This document shows, piece after piece, positions 1 to 5,625 of a stretch of 7,134 nt of DNA (positions are counted from its first letter, which is position 1; each line of letters starts with the position of its first letter). Made by a program: the position numbers and the translations under genes. The notes below the pieces were generated by a model. That model worked only from the letters and a program-made list of their open reading frames with translations, had not been told where the DNA came from and did no database searches. Origin of the DNA: Actinomycetes bacterium (GTDB lineage: Bacteria; Actinomycetota; Acidimicrobiia; Acidimicrobiales; Microtrichaceae); NCBI GenBank assembly GCA_023450775.1, contig JAEXGP010000409.1, forward strand, positions 1 through 7,134, in the 5' to 3' direction.

Positions 1-1414
1 CGAACCCGACCACGAGGCACGCGCCGATCCCGACGCCGGTCCACCCGCCGAGACCTCCCGTCGAGCGCGAGGCCACCCAAGCCGCACCGCCGAAGCCGAG
101 CGCCAGGCACAGGACGGGCACCGGTCCCCGGACCGCGCGGTCGGCGCCGGCTCTGGTGTCGGACAGCGCGTCGAGCGGCGTCACCCGGGAGGCCCGCACC
201 GCCGGCCACAGCGAGCCGGCGACCGTGACCACGAGCCCCACCGCCAGCGCCACGACCACCATGGCCCAGGTGATCGCGAAGTCGACGTCCACCCCGGCGA
301 CCCGCACCACCCGGGCGCCGACGTAGGCCAGCACGACGCCCAGCGCACCCCCGACCACCGATGCGGCCACCCCGATGATGACCGCCTCGCTGACGACCAG
401 CCGGGCGATCGTGCCGCGCCGGGCGCCGACCAGCCGCAGCAGCCCCAGCTCCCGGGTCCGCTGGGCCAGGATCACGCTCAGCACGTTGACGACGACCAGG
501 ACCGCGACCAGCACGGTGACGCCCGCGTAGACGACGGTGGCGGTGCGGACACCGTCCTCGATCGTGCCGACGGTCTGCTGCGTGGCGGCGGCGGCCGACG
601 TGATGGCGTCCACCCGAACCGAGTCGGGCAGCGCGGCGGTCAGGCGCCGGCGGAGCGCGTCGGGCCCGGTGCCCGACGTGGGGATGACCGTGATGCGGTC
701 GACCCGACCGACGGCGTCGAGCAGCTCGGGCGCGACGACCGGGTCGAGCACCACGTGGCCGTCGGCGAGCGGCACGTTGACGCTCCCACCGTCGGCCGGC
801 ACCGACGGCGTGGGAGCGGCGACCGGCGCACCGTCGCCCGACCCACCGGTCGAGCGCGACCCCACGGGCGCGACCAGCGCGGTGATCGTGACATCGCGGG
901 TGCCCGTGGGGAGCTGGAGCCTGCCGCTGCCGCCCACGTACTGGTCGGCGACGAGCAGGCCGCCGGCGTCGAGCGCCACCTCGTCGGGGCCGGTTGGTGC
1001 CCGACCCTCGACGATGGTCCACCGCTCCGGTTCGAAGGTGGAGGACAGCACGACGCCGCGCAGCGTCTGCGGGCGGTCGACCGGACCGTGCCAGCCCACC
1101 TCGAACGCCACCGGCTGGTCGAAGGAGCCCTCGGCCGACGCCACGCCCTCCACGCCGCGGATCCGCTCGAGCAACCGGTCGTCGAGCGCGGTGGCCGTGG
1201 CCAGCCCCGACGTCTCGGCGGTGACCACGACCGTCCCCTCGGGCAGCGTGGTGACGGCCTCGACCGAGTCGCTCGGCGCCAGCAGCCGCGACAGCTGCTC
1301 GGAGAACCCGAAGGCGCCCGTGGTGAAGGCGACGGCCACGACGACGGTGGCGAAGACGATGAAGACCCGGCCCGGCCGGGCCCTCAGCTCACGGCGCACC
1401 AGCGGGGCGGACAT
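1..1414 (-). CDS. ABC transporter permease, MacB/FtsX type (N-terminal part, cut by window edge)
   Basis: This is an integral membrane permease of an ABC transporter, probably of the MacB/FtsX type that works with a separate ATPase. Reading the minus strand from the ATG at 1414 gives 471 codons without a stop to the window edge. Residues 17-37 form a first membrane segment. Residues about 40-285 form a large extracytoplasmic domain like MacB_PCD, including a Gly/Pro/Ser-rich stretch at 184-211. A second membrane segment lies at about 292-316, followed by the FtsX-type loop AQRTRELGLLRLVGARRGTI (318-337), then segments at about 339-366 and 382-404. The conserved segment RASRVTPLDALS (407-418) closes the FtsX domain, and a further hydrophobic stretch begins near 431. 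The family often carries two FtsX domains in about 800-850 residues, so roughly half may be missing. The start is fixed by an in-frame TAG at 1426-1424, 9 nt upstream. The substrate cannot be told, since no ATPase gene is in view. Confidence 0.93.
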   Translation of the reverse strand, partial: MSAPLVRRELRARPGRVFIVFATVVVAVAFTTGAFGFSEQLSRLLAPSDSVEAVTTLPEGTVVVTAETSGLATATALDDRLLERIRGVEGVASAEGSFDQPVAFEVGWHGPVDRPQTLRGVVLSSTFEPERWTIVEGRAPTGPDEVALDAGGLLVADQYVGGSGRLQLPTGTRDVTITALVAPVGSRSTGGSGDGAPVAAPTPSVPADGGSVNVPLADGHVVLDPVVAPELLDAVGRVDRITVIPTSGTGPDALRRRLTAALPDSVRVDAITSAAAATQQTVGTIEDGVRTATVVYAGVTVLVAVLVVVNVLSVILAQRTRELGLLRLVGARRGTIARLVVSEAVIIGVAASVVGGALGVVLAYVGARVVRVAGVDVDFAITWAMVVVALAVGLVVTVAGSLWPAVRASRVTPLDALSDTRAGADRAVRGPVPVLCLALGFGGAAWVASRSTGGLGGWTGVGIGACLVVGF

Positions 1415-1420
1415 CGACGA

Positions 1421-1426
1421 AGGCTA
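1421..1426 (-). promoter_or_regulatory. Candidate -10 element (TAGCCT) of the permease gene
   Basis: On the minus strand TAGCCT fits TANNNT and lies 6 nt before the permease ATG at 1414. This spacing would place the transcript start at or next to the start codon, giving a leaderless mRNA. No Shine-Dalgarno sequence is seen. No convincing -35 hexamer is visible. The rest of the 190-bp divergent region (1415-1604) holds a weak GC hairpin at 1434-1461 and no gene that I can support. Confidence 0.45.
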
Positions 1427-1591
1427 ACGACGCGCCTCGATCGCCGGGCATCGCCCGAGGCGCCGCGACGCTGTCCGCGTCCGGCCCGCAGCCGGGTCGG
1501 CACCGGCCTGACAGAAGGCGGTCATCCGACGTTCCCCCGGCGACTGACCGGGTGCACGTCAAGGGTGCGAGGAGTTCGCGGCAACACCAAA

Positions 1592-1597
1592 TACCGT
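1592..1597 (+). promoter_or_regulatory. Candidate -10 element (TACCGT) of the repeat lipoprotein gene
   Basis: TACCGT matches TANNNT and is followed by exactly 7 nt (GTCGAGC) before the ATG at 1605, so transcription would begin at about the start codon. The same hexamer with the same 7-nt spacing precedes the nucleotidyltransferase gene at 6545. This placement argues for ATG 1605 as the start rather than the in-frame GTG at 1596, which would lie inside the -10 element. Confidence 0.5.
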
Positions 1598-1604
1598 GTC
1601 GAGC

Positions 1605-2393
1605 ATGCACAACCCGACCTCCCTCCACCGCGGCCGCTCCGGCGGCCGACGCACGAGCGCTCTGCTGCTCGCCGTCCTCGCCACCTTCGCCTTCGTCGCC
1701 GCTGCGTGCGGTGGTGACGACGACGAGGCCTCGCCGTCCAAGAGCTCCGACGAGCGCGAGACGACGACCACCGAGAAGGACAAGAAGACCGATGCCGGCA
1801 TCGCGTCGGGCATCCTCGACAGCGTCAGCAAGAGCGGCAAGTTCGACGAGAGCGGCCTCGGCGAGGACGTCGAGCTCTGCCTCGGCGAGTCGCTGATCGA
1901 CGAGCTGGGCGTGGACGCCGCCGAGGAGATGGGGTCGGCCGACCCGACCACCTACAGCGAGGAGGAGCTCGACGCCCTCGTCAACGCGTTCGACGCCTGC
2001 GTCCCCGGCTCCGCCATCGCCGAGTCGATGACGACGTCCTTCTACGAGAGCGCCGGCGCCAAGACCGCTCCGTCGTCCGAGGTCGTGGACTGCGTGGCCT
2101 CCGAGCTGGACGGCCGCACCGGTCAGGTCGTCCGCGAGGGTGTGGCGGTCGACTCGGGCGAGGTGCCCCAGCTGACGCTGCAGATCATGGACGCCTGCGT
2201 GCCGCCCGCCGACGTGACCGCCCTGCTGCAGGCCGCGTTCGTCGACGCCGGCCTGACCGAGGCGCAGGCCACCTGCACGGCCAACGCGCTGGAGGGCCAG
2301 ATCTCGGTGTCCGACCTCGCACAGGCCGGTCTCGAGGACGGCTCGCCCGAGCTCGAGGCCAAGGTCGAGGCCGCGGCCCAGAGCTGCGCCTGA
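1605..2393 (+). CDS. Secreted lipoprotein with three diverged cysteine-pair repeats
   Basis: This is a predicted lipoprotein of 262 residues of unknown function. Numbering from Met 1605, an Arg-rich N-terminus (9-16) and a hydrophobic segment (about 19-34) lead to the lipobox-like VAAAC, with the lipidated cysteine at 35. An acidic and Thr-rich linker follows to about residue 63. The rest is made of three diverged repeats of about 60-70 residues. Each has a helix-like start, a cysteine followed by a conserved Leu a few residues on, and a second cysteine near the end, twice in the context DACVP. The cysteines are 92/132, 163/198 and 224/261, with 39, 34 and 36 residues between members of a pair, suggesting one disulfide per repeat. 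I do not recognise a named family. The gene stands alone, divergent from the permease and convergent with ilvBN. An in-frame GTG at 1596 would add three residues. Confidence 0.88.
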   Translation: MHNPTSLHRGRSGGRRTSALLLAVLATFAFVAAACGGDDDEASPSKSSDERETTTTEKDKKTDAGIASGILDSVSKSGKFDESGLGEDVELCLGESLIDELGVDAAEEMGSADPTTYSEEELDALVNAFDACVPGSAIAESMTTSFYESAGAKTAPSSEVVDCVASELDGRTGQVVREGVAVDSGEVPQLTLQIMDACVPPADVTALLQAAFVDAGLTEAQATCTANALEGQISVSDLAQAGLEDGSPELEAKVEAAAQSCA

Positions 2394-2406
2394 CACTCGC
2401 TTCCCC

Positions 2407-2426
2407 GGCGCCGGTCCGCCGGCGCC
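2407..2426. terminator. GC hairpin between convergent genes (8-bp stem)
   Basis: GGCGCCGG (2407-2414) and CCGGCGCC (2419-2426) form a perfect 8-bp stem with a TCCG loop, starting 14 nt after the stop of the lipoprotein gene. No T tract follows. It probably contributes to ending transcription together with the stronger hairpin just downstream. Confidence 0.5.
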
Positions 2427-2438
2427 ACCAGACGTCCG

Positions 2439-2464
2439 CTGCGGGCCCCTCCGGGGGCCCGCAG
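2439..2464 (+). terminator. Strong hairpin terminator with a C(TCCG)G loop
   Basis: CTGCGGGCCCC (2439-2449) pairs perfectly with GGGGCCCGCAG (2454-2464), an 11-bp stem closed by the loop TCCG (2450-2453). In the plus-strand RNA this is a C(UCCG)G loop, a member of the very stable UNCG tetraloop class. The minus-strand RNA would have CGGA instead, so the structure looks built for plus-strand transcripts from the lipoprotein gene, though the stem works both ways. There is no T tract, as is common for hairpin terminators of GC-rich actinobacteria. Confidence 0.65.
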
Positions 2465-2480
2465 TCGCGTCCCGGGACCT

Positions 2481-2542
2481 CCCCGTGCGTTTCGTTGCGC
2501 GATCTACGACCTGGTTGCCGTAGATCGCGCAACAGAACGGGG
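2481..2542. repeat. Long interrupted inverted repeat between convergent genes
   Basis: A perfect 15-bp inverted repeat, GTTGCGCGATCTACG (2494-2508) and CGTAGATCGCGCAAC (2519-2533), surrounds a 10-nt loop. An outer 6-bp stem, CCCCGT (2481-2486) with ACGGGG (2537-2542), extends it after an unpaired 7/3-nt internal loop. It ends 2 bp from the ilvN stop. No T tract follows on either strand. The inner arms are less GC-rich than the neighbouring hairpins, so this is not simply base composition. It may be the ilvBN terminator, a copy of a dispersed palindromic repeat, or both. Confidence 0.75.
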
Positions 2543-2544
2543 AC

Positions 2545-3084
2545 CTACTGGGCGTGCTCCAGGCGGGCCAGGGCGACCCGGCCGGTGCGCTGCAGGTCGA
2601 TGATCCCGTAGGGCCGCAGCAGCTCCTCGAGGTCGTCGAGGCGCGTCGGGTGCGCGTCGAGGCTGAGCGTCAGCTCGTCGTGTCCGACGTCGAGCACCCG
2701 GCCCTCGAACAGCTCGACCAGCTCGATCACCTGGCTGCGCACGTCGGCCGTGGCCTTCACCGTGCAGAGCAGCAGCTCCCGCTCCACCGAGTCCTGCGGG
2801 CTCAGCTCGCTGATCTTGATGACGTTGATCAGCTTGTTGAGCTGCTTGACGATCTGCTCGAGCGGCGCGTTCTCCACGTCGACCACGATCGTGATGCGGC
2901 TGAAGCGCTCGTCGTCGGTCGGCGCGACCGCCAGCGAGTAGATGTTGTAGCCACGACGGGCGAACAGGTTCGAGACCCGGGCCAGCACGCCGGCGCGGTT
3001 CTCGACGAGCACCGACAGGACGTGGTGACGGGCCGGCTGCGTGGAGCCCGACGAGCCGCCGGCGCTGGACGTGATGGCGCTCAT
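2545..3084 (-). CDS. ilvN: Acetohydroxyacid synthase small (regulatory) subunit
   Basis: This is the regulatory subunit of acetohydroxyacid (acetolactate) synthase, which raises activity of the large subunit and confers feedback inhibition by branched-chain amino acids, classically valine. The 179 residues begin with a Ser/Gly-rich tail of about 18 residues. An ACT domain follows (about 19-95) with the family signature LSVLVENRAGVLARVSNLF at 23-41, then ARRGYNIYSLAV. The C-terminal small-subunit domain is at about 100-179, including VLDVGHDELTLSL. The length suits the family (about 160-180). The ATG at 3084 overlaps the ilvB stop as ATGA, implying translational coupling. The reading frame stays open far upstream inside ilvB, but homology begins only at this ATG. 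The usual next gene, ilvC, does not follow; a large inverted repeat and a convergent gene do. Confidence 0.96.
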   Translation of the reverse strand: MSAITSSAGGSSGSTQPARHHVLSVLVENRAGVLARVSNLFARRGYNIYSLAVAPTDDERFSRITIVVDVENAPLEQIVKQLNKLINVIKISELSPQDSVERELLLCTVKATADVRSQVIELVELFEGRVLDVGHDELTLSLDAHPTRLDDLEELLRPYGIIDLQRTGRVALARLEHAQ

Positions 3085-4886
3085 CGGCCGCCCTCCCCCA
3101 GCGACGGGTCGACGACGATGGCGTCGTTGCTCAGGCCTGCGGGCACCATGGGGAACACCTTCTCGGCGCTGTCGGTGCGGAACTCGAGCACCACTGGCCG
3201 GTCGTCGATCTCGTTCGCCTTGTCGATCGCCGGGCCGACCTCCTCGGGCGACTCGACGCGCATGGCGACGCAGCCCATGGCCTCGGACCACTTCACGTAG
3301 TCGGGCAGGTCGGGCGACAGGTACACCTCGGAGTAGCGCTCCTCGTAGAACATCTCCTGCCACTGGCGGACCATGCCCAGGTAGGCGTTGTTGAGGATGG
3401 CGACCTTCACCGGGATCCGCTCGGTGGCGGCCGTGACCAGCTCCTGGGCGGTCATCTGGAAGCAGCCGTCGCCGTCGACCGCCCACACCATGCGGTCGGG
3501 TCGGCCGACCTTGGCGCCGATCGCGGCGGGGACCGAGAAGCCCATGGTCCCGGCACCGCCCGAGTTGATCCACGTGTACGGGTGGTTGAAGTGCCAGTAC
3601 TGGCTGGTCCACATCTGGTGCTGGCCGACGCCGCTGGCGACGATGCAGTCCTCGGGCGCCCGGTCCCGCAGCTCCTCGAGCACGTACTGCGGCTTGAGCA
3701 GCCCGCCGTCCTCGGTGCGCTCGTAGACCAGCGGGTACTTCTCCTGCCAACCCGAGATCGTCTGCTTCCACGGGCGCCGGTCGTCGCGGTCCGACTCGGG
3801 CGCCTGGCCCTCGGTGCGCTGCCGGAGCACCCGCACCAGCTCCTCGATCACCAGGCGGCAGTCGCCGACGATCGGCACGTCGGGGCGACGGACCTTGCCG
3901 AGCTCGGCGGGGTCGATGTCGACGTGGATGATCTTGGCGTCGGGGGCGAAGGCGTCGACCTTTCCGGTGACCCGGTCGTCGAAGCGGCTGCCCAGCGCGA
4001 TCAGCAGGTCGGAGCGCTGCATGGCGGTGACCGCGGTGTAGTTGCCGTGCATGCCCGGCATGCCGAGGCACAGCGGGTGGTCGTCGGGGAACGCGCCCCG
4101 GGCCATCAGCGTGGTGACGACCGGGATGTCGGTCAGCTCCGCGAGCGCTCGCAGCGCCTCGGCCGCACGGGCCTTGAGGATGCCGCCGCCGGCGTAGATG
4201 ACCGGGCGCTCGGCGGCCAGGATCAGCTCGACCGCCTCCTTGACCTTCTTGGGGTGGCCCTTGGTGGTCGGCTTGTAGCCCGGCAACGAGGTGGCCACGT
4301 CCGCGTCCGACGGCCAGTACCAGTCCATGGCCGACGCCGGGTTCTTGGGGTCGACGATGTCCTTGGGGATGTCGACGAGCACCGGACCGGGGCGGCCGGT
4401 CGTGGCGATGTGGAACGCCTGGCGGATCGCCAGCGGGATGTCCTCGGGCCGCGTCACCAGCTCGTTGTGCTTGGTGATCGACCGGGTGATCCCGACGATG
4501 TCGCACTCCTGGAACGCGTCGGTCCCGATCGCCGGGCGGGGCACCTGTCCGGTGATCACGACCATGGGCACCGAGTCCATGAACGCGTCGCAGATCGGGG
4601 TGACGATGTTCGTGGCGCCGGGACCCGACGTCACCATCGCCACGCCGGGCCGCCCCGTGGCGTGCGCGTAGCCCTCGGCCATGTGGCCGGCACCCTGCTC
4701 GTGACGCACGAGCACGTGGCGGATCGGGCTGTCCAGGATCGGGTCGTACACCGGCAGGATCGCTCCGCCGGGCAGACCGAAGATGACCTCGACCCCCTCG
4801 AGCTCGAGGGATCGGATCAGGGCTTCACCACCGTTGGTGTTCATCGTGCTGCGTCCATCTGTCAGGGTCCGTCGGGCGTCGGTCAT
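3081..4886 (-). CDS. ilvB: Acetohydroxyacid synthase large (catalytic) subunit
   Basis: This is the thiamine diphosphate-dependent catalytic subunit. It condenses two pyruvates to 2-acetolactate, or pyruvate and 2-oxobutyrate to 2-aceto-2-hydroxybutyrate, the first common step towards valine, leucine and isoleucine. The 601 residues show the three expected domains. The N-terminal ThDP (PYR) domain has VIFGLPGGAILPVYD (34-48) and the conserved Glu63 in RHEQGAGHMAEGYA. The central FAD domain has IALGSRFDDRVTG (296-308). The C-terminal ThDP (PP) domain has the metal-binding motif GDG at 472-474 ending in NN at 499-500. Length is typical. The ATG at 4886 has GGGG at 5-8 nt upstream; Met15 (codon at 4844) is an alternative start nearer to the conserved region. 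It overlaps ilvN by 4 nt and lies behind a leader with peptide and terminator, so attenuation is expected. Confidence 0.97.
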   Translation of the reverse strand: MTDARRTLTDGRSTMNTNGGEALIRSLELEGVEVIFGLPGGAILPVYDPILDSPIRHVLVRHEQGAGHMAEGYAHATGRPGVAMVTSGPGATNIVTPICDAFMDSVPMVVITGQVPRPAIGTDAFQECDIVGITRSITKHNELVTRPEDIPLAIRQAFHIATTGRPGPVLVDIPKDIVDPKNPASAMDWYWPSDADVATSLPGYKPTTKGHPKKVKEAVELILAAERPVIYAGGGILKARAAEALRALAELTDIPVVTTLMARGAFPDDHPLCLGMPGMHGNYTAVTAMQRSDLLIALGSRFDDRVTGKVDAFAPDAKIIHVDIDPAELGKVRRPDVPIVGDCRLVIEELVRVLRQRTEGQAPESDRDDRRPWKQTISGWQEKYPLVYERTEDGGLLKPQYVLEELRDRAPEDCIVASGVGQHQMWTSQYWHFNHPYTWINSGGAGTMGFSVPAAIGAKVGRPDRMVWAVDGDGCFQMTAQELVTAATERIPVKVAILNNAYLGMVRQWQEMFYEERYSEVYLSPDLPDYVKWSEAMGCVAMRVESPEEVGPAIDKANEIDDRPVVLEFRTDSAEKVFPMVPAGLSNDAIVVDPSLGEGGR

Positions 4887-4914
4887 CCGGCCCCGGAGCG
4901 TGCACCATGGCCGG

Positions 4915-4947
4915 AAAACCGGAACGACCTCCCGAGAGGGAGGTCGT
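4915..4947 (-). terminator. Intrinsic terminator in the ilvB leader (attenuator)
   Basis: In the minus-strand RNA, ACGACCTCCC (4947-4938), loop TCTC, and GGGAGGTCGT (4933-4924) form a perfect 10-bp stem. It is followed by TCCGG and four Ts (4918-4915). It ends about 30 nt before the ilvB ATG and 36 nt after the leader-peptide stop, the expected place for an attenuator. The T run is short and begins 6 nt after the stem. The 3' arm also has complements upstream, ACGACC at 4978-4973 and GACCTC at 4970-4965, which could compete with the terminator. Confidence 0.75.
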
Positions 4948-4949
4948 GT

Positions 4950-4983
4950 GGCGCACGCGCGGCTGAGGTCCCGGTCGTGCGCC
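4950..4983 (-). promoter_or_regulatory. Alternative stem-loop after the ilv leader-peptide stop
   Basis: In the minus-strand RNA, GGCGCACG (4983-4976) and CGTGCGCC (4957-4950) form a perfect 8-bp stem around an 18-nt loop. The 5' arm starts on the last base of the leader-peptide stop codon, so a ribosome releasing there would block the stem. The loop carries GGG (4972-4970) and CTCAGC (4967-4962), which can pair instead with CCC (5002-5000) and GCTGAG (5010-5005) inside the leader-peptide codons. The two pairings exclude each other except as a pseudoknot, the kind of switch expected in attenuation. I could not settle a single antiterminator by eye. Confidence 0.5.
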
Positions 4984-5018
4984 TAGGCGACTACGAGGAG
5001 GGTGCTCAGCTGGTGCAT
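4983..5018 (-). CDS. ilv operon leader peptide (MHQLSTLLVVA)
   Basis: An 11-residue open frame, M-H-Q-L-S-T-L-L-V-V-A and a TAG stop, lies 97 nt upstream of ilvB on the same strand. Five of eleven codons are Leu or Val, with Leu-Leu-Val-Val in a row, the end products controlled by the operon. Ribosomes slowed there by shortage of charged tRNA would alter folding of the RNA before the attenuator. Leader peptides of this kind control ilvB operons in other actinobacteria such as Corynebacterium glutamicum. No Shine-Dalgarno sequence is evident, and a -10-like hexamer sits 6 nt upstream, so the peptide may start a leaderless transcript. No isoleucine codon is present. Confidence 0.75.
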   Translation of the reverse strand: MHQLSTLLVVA

Positions 5019-5019
5019 C

Positions 5020-5044
5020 GTCGGACAGTCTGCCCCGGTCCGAC
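5020..5044 (-). promoter_or_regulatory. Dyad overlapping the candidate ilv leader -10 element
   Basis: GTCGGAC (5020-5026) and GTCCGAC (5038-5044) form a perfect 7-bp dyad with 11 nt between arms, ending just before the leader-peptide ATG at 5018. The hexamer GACTGT (minus strand, 5030-5025) inside it keeps A at position 2 and T at position 6 of TANNNT and lies 6 nt before the ATG. It could be a weak -10 element. The dyad could be an operator, or a hairpin if transcription starts further upstream. Confidence 0.4.
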
Positions 5045-5067
5045 CCGATTCGCCAACCGCTACCGCC

Positions 5068-5094
5068 GTCGGATTCTCTGGTCGGGAGTCCGAC
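5068..5094. promoter_or_regulatory. Second GTCGGA/TCCGAC dyad upstream of the ilv leader
   Basis: GTCGGA (5068-5073) and TCCGAC (5089-5094) repeat the arms of the dyad at 5020-5044, with centres about 49 bp apart. A further GTCGG at 5081-5085 pairs with CCGAC at 5090-5094 across 4 nt. If transcription starts near 5018 this copy lies at about -50 to -76, suitable for a regulator site. It lies downstream of the stop of the lipoprotein gene ending at 5124. Confidence 0.35.
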
Positions 5095-5123
5095 AAGGGA
5101 TGTCGTTGCGCACCCCTATATGC

Positions 5124-5603
5124 CTATTGGGCGCAGAGGCCGGTGACCGTGAGGTCGTCCGGGCCGGGGGCGCTGTCGTCCGCCACCGACAGGATCCCGC
5201 TGAGGTCGAACGTGCCGTCGGCCTGCACGGTCAGCTCGCGGACCGTGCCCTCCCGGTCCTGCGACGCGCCTCGGTAGGTGACGCTGCCCGTGCCGTCCTG
5301 CGCCCGGATCTCGAGCGTGTTGCCCGAGTCGTCCTGCGCGGTCAGGTCGATCGCCGACTCCGAACCGCTCGTGCACGTCTGCAGGGTGAGCGTGGCCTTC
5401 TCGGTCCCGATCGTGACCTCGACGGTGCCGTCACCGGGCGCCGAGGAGTCCTCGGTGGTGGTCGTCGCCTTCTCGGTGGTCGAGCTGGCCGTCGTGGAGC
5501 TCGCGGCGCCGTCCTCGGAGTCGTCGCCGCAGCCCACCAGGGCGACGGTCGCGAACACTGCGACGAGGACGGCGATCGGACGGAGCGGACGGGCCCGGTT
5601 CAT
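5124..5603 (-). CDS. LpqH-like lipoprotein
   Basis: This is a predicted cell-surface lipoprotein of 159 residues. A basic start and hydrophobic segment (10-23) lead to the lipobox LVGC with the lipidated Cys25. An acidic and then Ser/Thr-rich linker (26-55) is followed by a compact, probably beta-rich domain (about 59-159). That domain has one cysteine early (Cys77) and one three residues from the end (Cys157), likely a disulfide. This layout resembles the mycobacterial 19-kDa lipoprotein LpqH and its relatives: Thr-rich linker, VEVTIG-type first strand, a cysteine near the domain start and one at the very C-terminus. The match is by pattern only, and such proteins have no settled biochemical role. 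It lies 22 nt after a smaller lipoprotein gene and may be cotranscribed, though it also has its own -10-like element. Confidence 0.87.
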   Translation of the reverse strand: MNRARPLRPIAVLVAVFATVALVGCGDDSEDGAASSTTASSTTEKATTTTEDSSAPGDGTVEVTIGTEKATLTLQTCTSGSESAIDLTAQDDSGNTLEIRAQDGTGSVTYRGASQDREGTVRELTVQADGTFDLSGILSVADDSAPGPDDLTVTGLCAQ

Positions 5604-5611
5604 GGCGCCCG

Positions 5612-5617
5612 ACGCTA
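5612..5617 (-). promoter_or_regulatory. Candidate -10 element (TAGCGT) before the LpqH-like gene
   Basis: On the minus strand TAGCGT fits TANNNT and lies 8 nt before the ATG at 5603, inside the 22-nt gap between the two lipoprotein genes. It would allow a nearly leaderless transcript of the second gene. No clear ribosome binding site is seen in the gap, only GGGCG near the ATG. Confidence 0.4.
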
Positions 5618-5625
5618 CTGCGACG

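Noticed and set aside
1434..1461. GC hairpin in the divergent permease/lipoprotein region
   Set aside because: The stem is interrupted (GCCT/AGGC and CGGGC/GCCCG with a one-sided bulge), and such stems are frequent by chance at this GC content.
1596..1604. GTG at 1596 as the start of the repeat lipoprotein
   Set aside because: It would lie inside the TACCGT element and has no ribosome binding site at proper distance. ATG 1605 fits the leaderless spacing.
537..1717. Open frames on the plus strand opposite the permease gene
   Set aside because: They are Ser/Thr- or Arg-rich without any domain, and lie opposite a frame with membrane segments and the FtsX signature.
2545..4506. The ilvN frame stays open far upstream within ilvB, as if ilvN were a 653-residue protein
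   Set aside because: The extra part is an out-of-frame reading of ilvB, rich in Arg, Gly and Pro. Homology starts at the ATG at 3084, which overlaps the ilvB stop as ATGA.
4887..5123. T-box or metabolite riboswitch before ilvB
   Set aside because: I see no T-box sequence or known riboswitch core. The leader peptide and terminator explain the region better.
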